DNA of 7,138 nucleotides from an uncultured Bacilli bacterium. GTDB taxonomy: Bacteria; Bacillota_I; Bacilli_A; RF39; UBA660. A program made the translations under genes and the position numbers. Below, piece by piece: positions 6,031 to 7,138 of this stretch; positions within the stretch are counted from its first letter, which is position 1; the number at the start of each line of letters is the position of its first letter. The stretch lies in assembly GCA_948552115.1 (NCBI GenBank), contig CAOWNX010000018.1:1-7138 (forward strand). Reading direction: 5' to 3'. Below the pieces are notes generated by a model that saw nothing but the letters and a program-made list of their open reading frames with translations, was not told where the DNA came from and ran no database searches.

Positions 6031-6053
6031 AATATCAGTAAGTGGTGGTTTGT

Positions 6054-7138
6054 TTGGGTATTGATGTTTTTTCTAGTCTTTATTTTACAACTTTCGATGT
6101 TTATTGGAATGATTTATGTTCCGATTTAAGAAAACAAATTGATTTGCTAGAAAAGAATATTTCACGGTTAAAAAAAGAAAAAACTTTAAAAAAGCAAGTT
6201 CAATTGCAGAGTAAGATATCTATTTTAGAAAAAAATATGAAATTATTGAAAGAGCAGTTAGCAGAATCCGTGGAACAATATGCTTCCTTAAAAGAAAAAT
6301 CTTCGCAAAATCTAGAATGGGAAACAAAACGATATTCTACTTTATCGAAAGAATATAATGAATTAAATGATCAATATCAGTCTCTTTTAAAAAATACTGA
6401 GGAATTGGAAAATAAATATTTTCTTCAGAAACTTTGTTTGGAAAATACTCAACTAAAAAAACAATTGGAAATTTTAGAAAATCAAAAAGAAAAAGATGCT
6501 TTTCTTTTAAAGAAGCAAGAATTCGTAAAACAAATTATTCTTAAATTGCTAATTCAAAGAAAAGTTAGTTTGTCTGATATTCGATATCATTTGACACGAT
6601 GTGGCTTTTTTCAAAGTGAAGCAGAAATTTATCAAGAAATTTTGTCATTACAATCTAATTATTCTATTTCTCGAAACATCACAAAAAATGGAATATTTTT
6701 TTCTATTCAAGAACCTATGATAGAAACAGATAAAAAAATTTTGATCGATTTTGGAAGTAAGAAAGAGTTTAATTTTTTTCTGTTTTCTGATTTGCATTAT
6801 TTTGATACTTCAAGTTATCTTTTGCCAAAGTTGATAGATCAAATCAATGAATATTGTTTGAAAGAGCAGATTTCTTATGCCTTTCATTTGGGGGATTTTT
6901 ATTCTTTTTTTCGAAAATGTTTTACATTTTCTGATGTAGAAAAATATAAGAAATTAGAAGAAACACTGGTTCGAGATTTTCCTCTTTCACCCTCTTTAAT
7001 TTATGGGTTTTTGGGTGGAAATCATGATAAGCTTTTATTTCCTATAGGAATTGATACGATGAAAAATTTGGAAGGGTTATGCTCACAATTTCTTTCACTT
7101 GGATATTCGGATTGTTTTTTATCTTTTTTGAATCAAAA
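6054..7138 (+). CDS. Coiled-coil protein with calcineurin-like metallophosphoesterase domain (3' end cut off)
   Basis: An uninterrupted frame of 361 codons runs off the right edge. The start is taken as TTG 6054, because GGTGG (6044-6048) lies 5 bases upstream, TAA closes the frame at 6039-6041, and the first in-frame ATG is about 60 codons later. GTG 6042 or 6045 are alternatives without a ribosome site. Residues about 24-160 are a long Lys/Glu/Leu/Gln-rich coiled coil. About 160-220 is a compact segment (RKVSLSDIRYHLTRCGFF) that could be a small winged-helix-like or helical adaptor. From about 238 comes a metallophosphoesterase domain with metal-binding motifs SDLHYFD (D246, H248), HLGD (G280-D281) and GGNHD (N323, H324, D325). 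The C-terminal histidine motifs lie beyond the window. There is no signal peptide or membrane helix, so it is probably cytoplasmic. The substrate (nucleic acid, nucleotide or phosphoprotein) cannot be deduced. Confidence 0.85.
   Translation, partial: MGIDVFSSLYFTTFDVYWNDLCSDLRKQIDLLEKNISRLKKEKTLKKQVQLQSKISILEKNMKLLKEQLAESVEQYASLKEKSSQNLEWETKRYSTLSKEYNELNDQYQSLLKNTEELENKYFLQKLCLENTQLKKQLEILENQKEKDAFLLKKQEFVKQIILKLLIQRKVSLSDIRYHLTRCGFFQSEAEIYQEILSLQSNYSISRNITKNGIFFSIQEPMIETDKKILIDFGSKKEFNFFLFSDLHYFDTSSYLLPKLIDQINEYCLKEQISYAFHLGDFYSFFRKCFTFSDVEKYKKLEETLVRDFPLSPSLIYGFLGGNHDKLLFPIGIDTMKNLEGLCSQFLSLGYSDCFLSFLNQ

Larger units (their letters stand above)
5593..6053. other. Gene-poor stretch between ftsW and the metallophosphoesterase gene
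   Basis: This 461-base region has no intact gene with a ribosome site. Contents: a small perfect hairpin, GTCATT (5636-5641) with AATGAC (5649-5654), lacking a T-run; a frame from ATG 5619 broken by TGA at 5673-5675 that then stays open to 5843; an isolated TATAAT (5738-5743) without a good -35; coding-like debris (5773-5904); a 25-residue frame from ATG 5944 with no usable ribosome site; and the promoter at 6002-6030. In Bacilli murG would normally be near here; nothing resembling it is visible. Confidence 0.55.

Overview
The window is strongly AT-rich (roughly 30-35% GC by eye) and carries peptidoglycan-synthesis genes in an order related to the Gram-positive dcw (division and cell wall) cluster, all on the + strand. 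The combination of a SpoVD-type penicillin-binding protein with one PASTA domain, MraY and a SEDS polymerase of SpoVE/FtsW size, together with GAGGTGA-type ribosome binding sites and the low GC, points to a Bacillota member. An uncultured gut Bacilli/Erysipelotrichia/RF39-like lineage is a guess. TGG encodes Trp, and one gene ends on TGA directly before a strong terminator, so the standard bacterial code applies.

Layout: (1) 3-62, the tail of an upstream gene ending in a membrane helix, followed by a hairpin terminator at 80-117. (2) 191-2098, SpoVD/FtsI-like class B PBP. (3) 2099-2218, a leader with a candidate promoter and a cluster of TGTCA/TGACA half-sites. (4) 2219-3211, mraY with a GTG start. 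(5) 3212-3527, a gene-free stretch holding a probable gene remnant with three in-frame stops, a long AT-rich hairpin and a good promoter. (6) 3528-4442, an uncharacterised HAD-superfamily protein with a helical C-terminal extension, in the place where murD is normally found, closed by a terminator that overlaps its stop codon. (7) 4507-5592, ftsW/spoVE. (8) 5593-6053, a gene-poor stretch with coding-like debris and a good promoter at its end. (9) 6054 to the window end, a TTG-started, truncated gene for a long coiled coil followed by a calcineurin-like metallophosphoesterase.

How the genes work together: MraY makes lipid I on the cytoplasmic face of the membrane. The SEDS protein polymerises lipid II into glycan on the outer face. 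The SpoVD-type PBP crosslinks it as the partner transpeptidase of the SEDS enzyme, at the septum or in the spore cortex. The HAD and metallophosphoesterase proteins have no established role in this pathway; both appear to have their own promoters and may be insertions into a broken-up dcw cluster. No mobile element, CRISPR array, tRNA or rRNA was seen.
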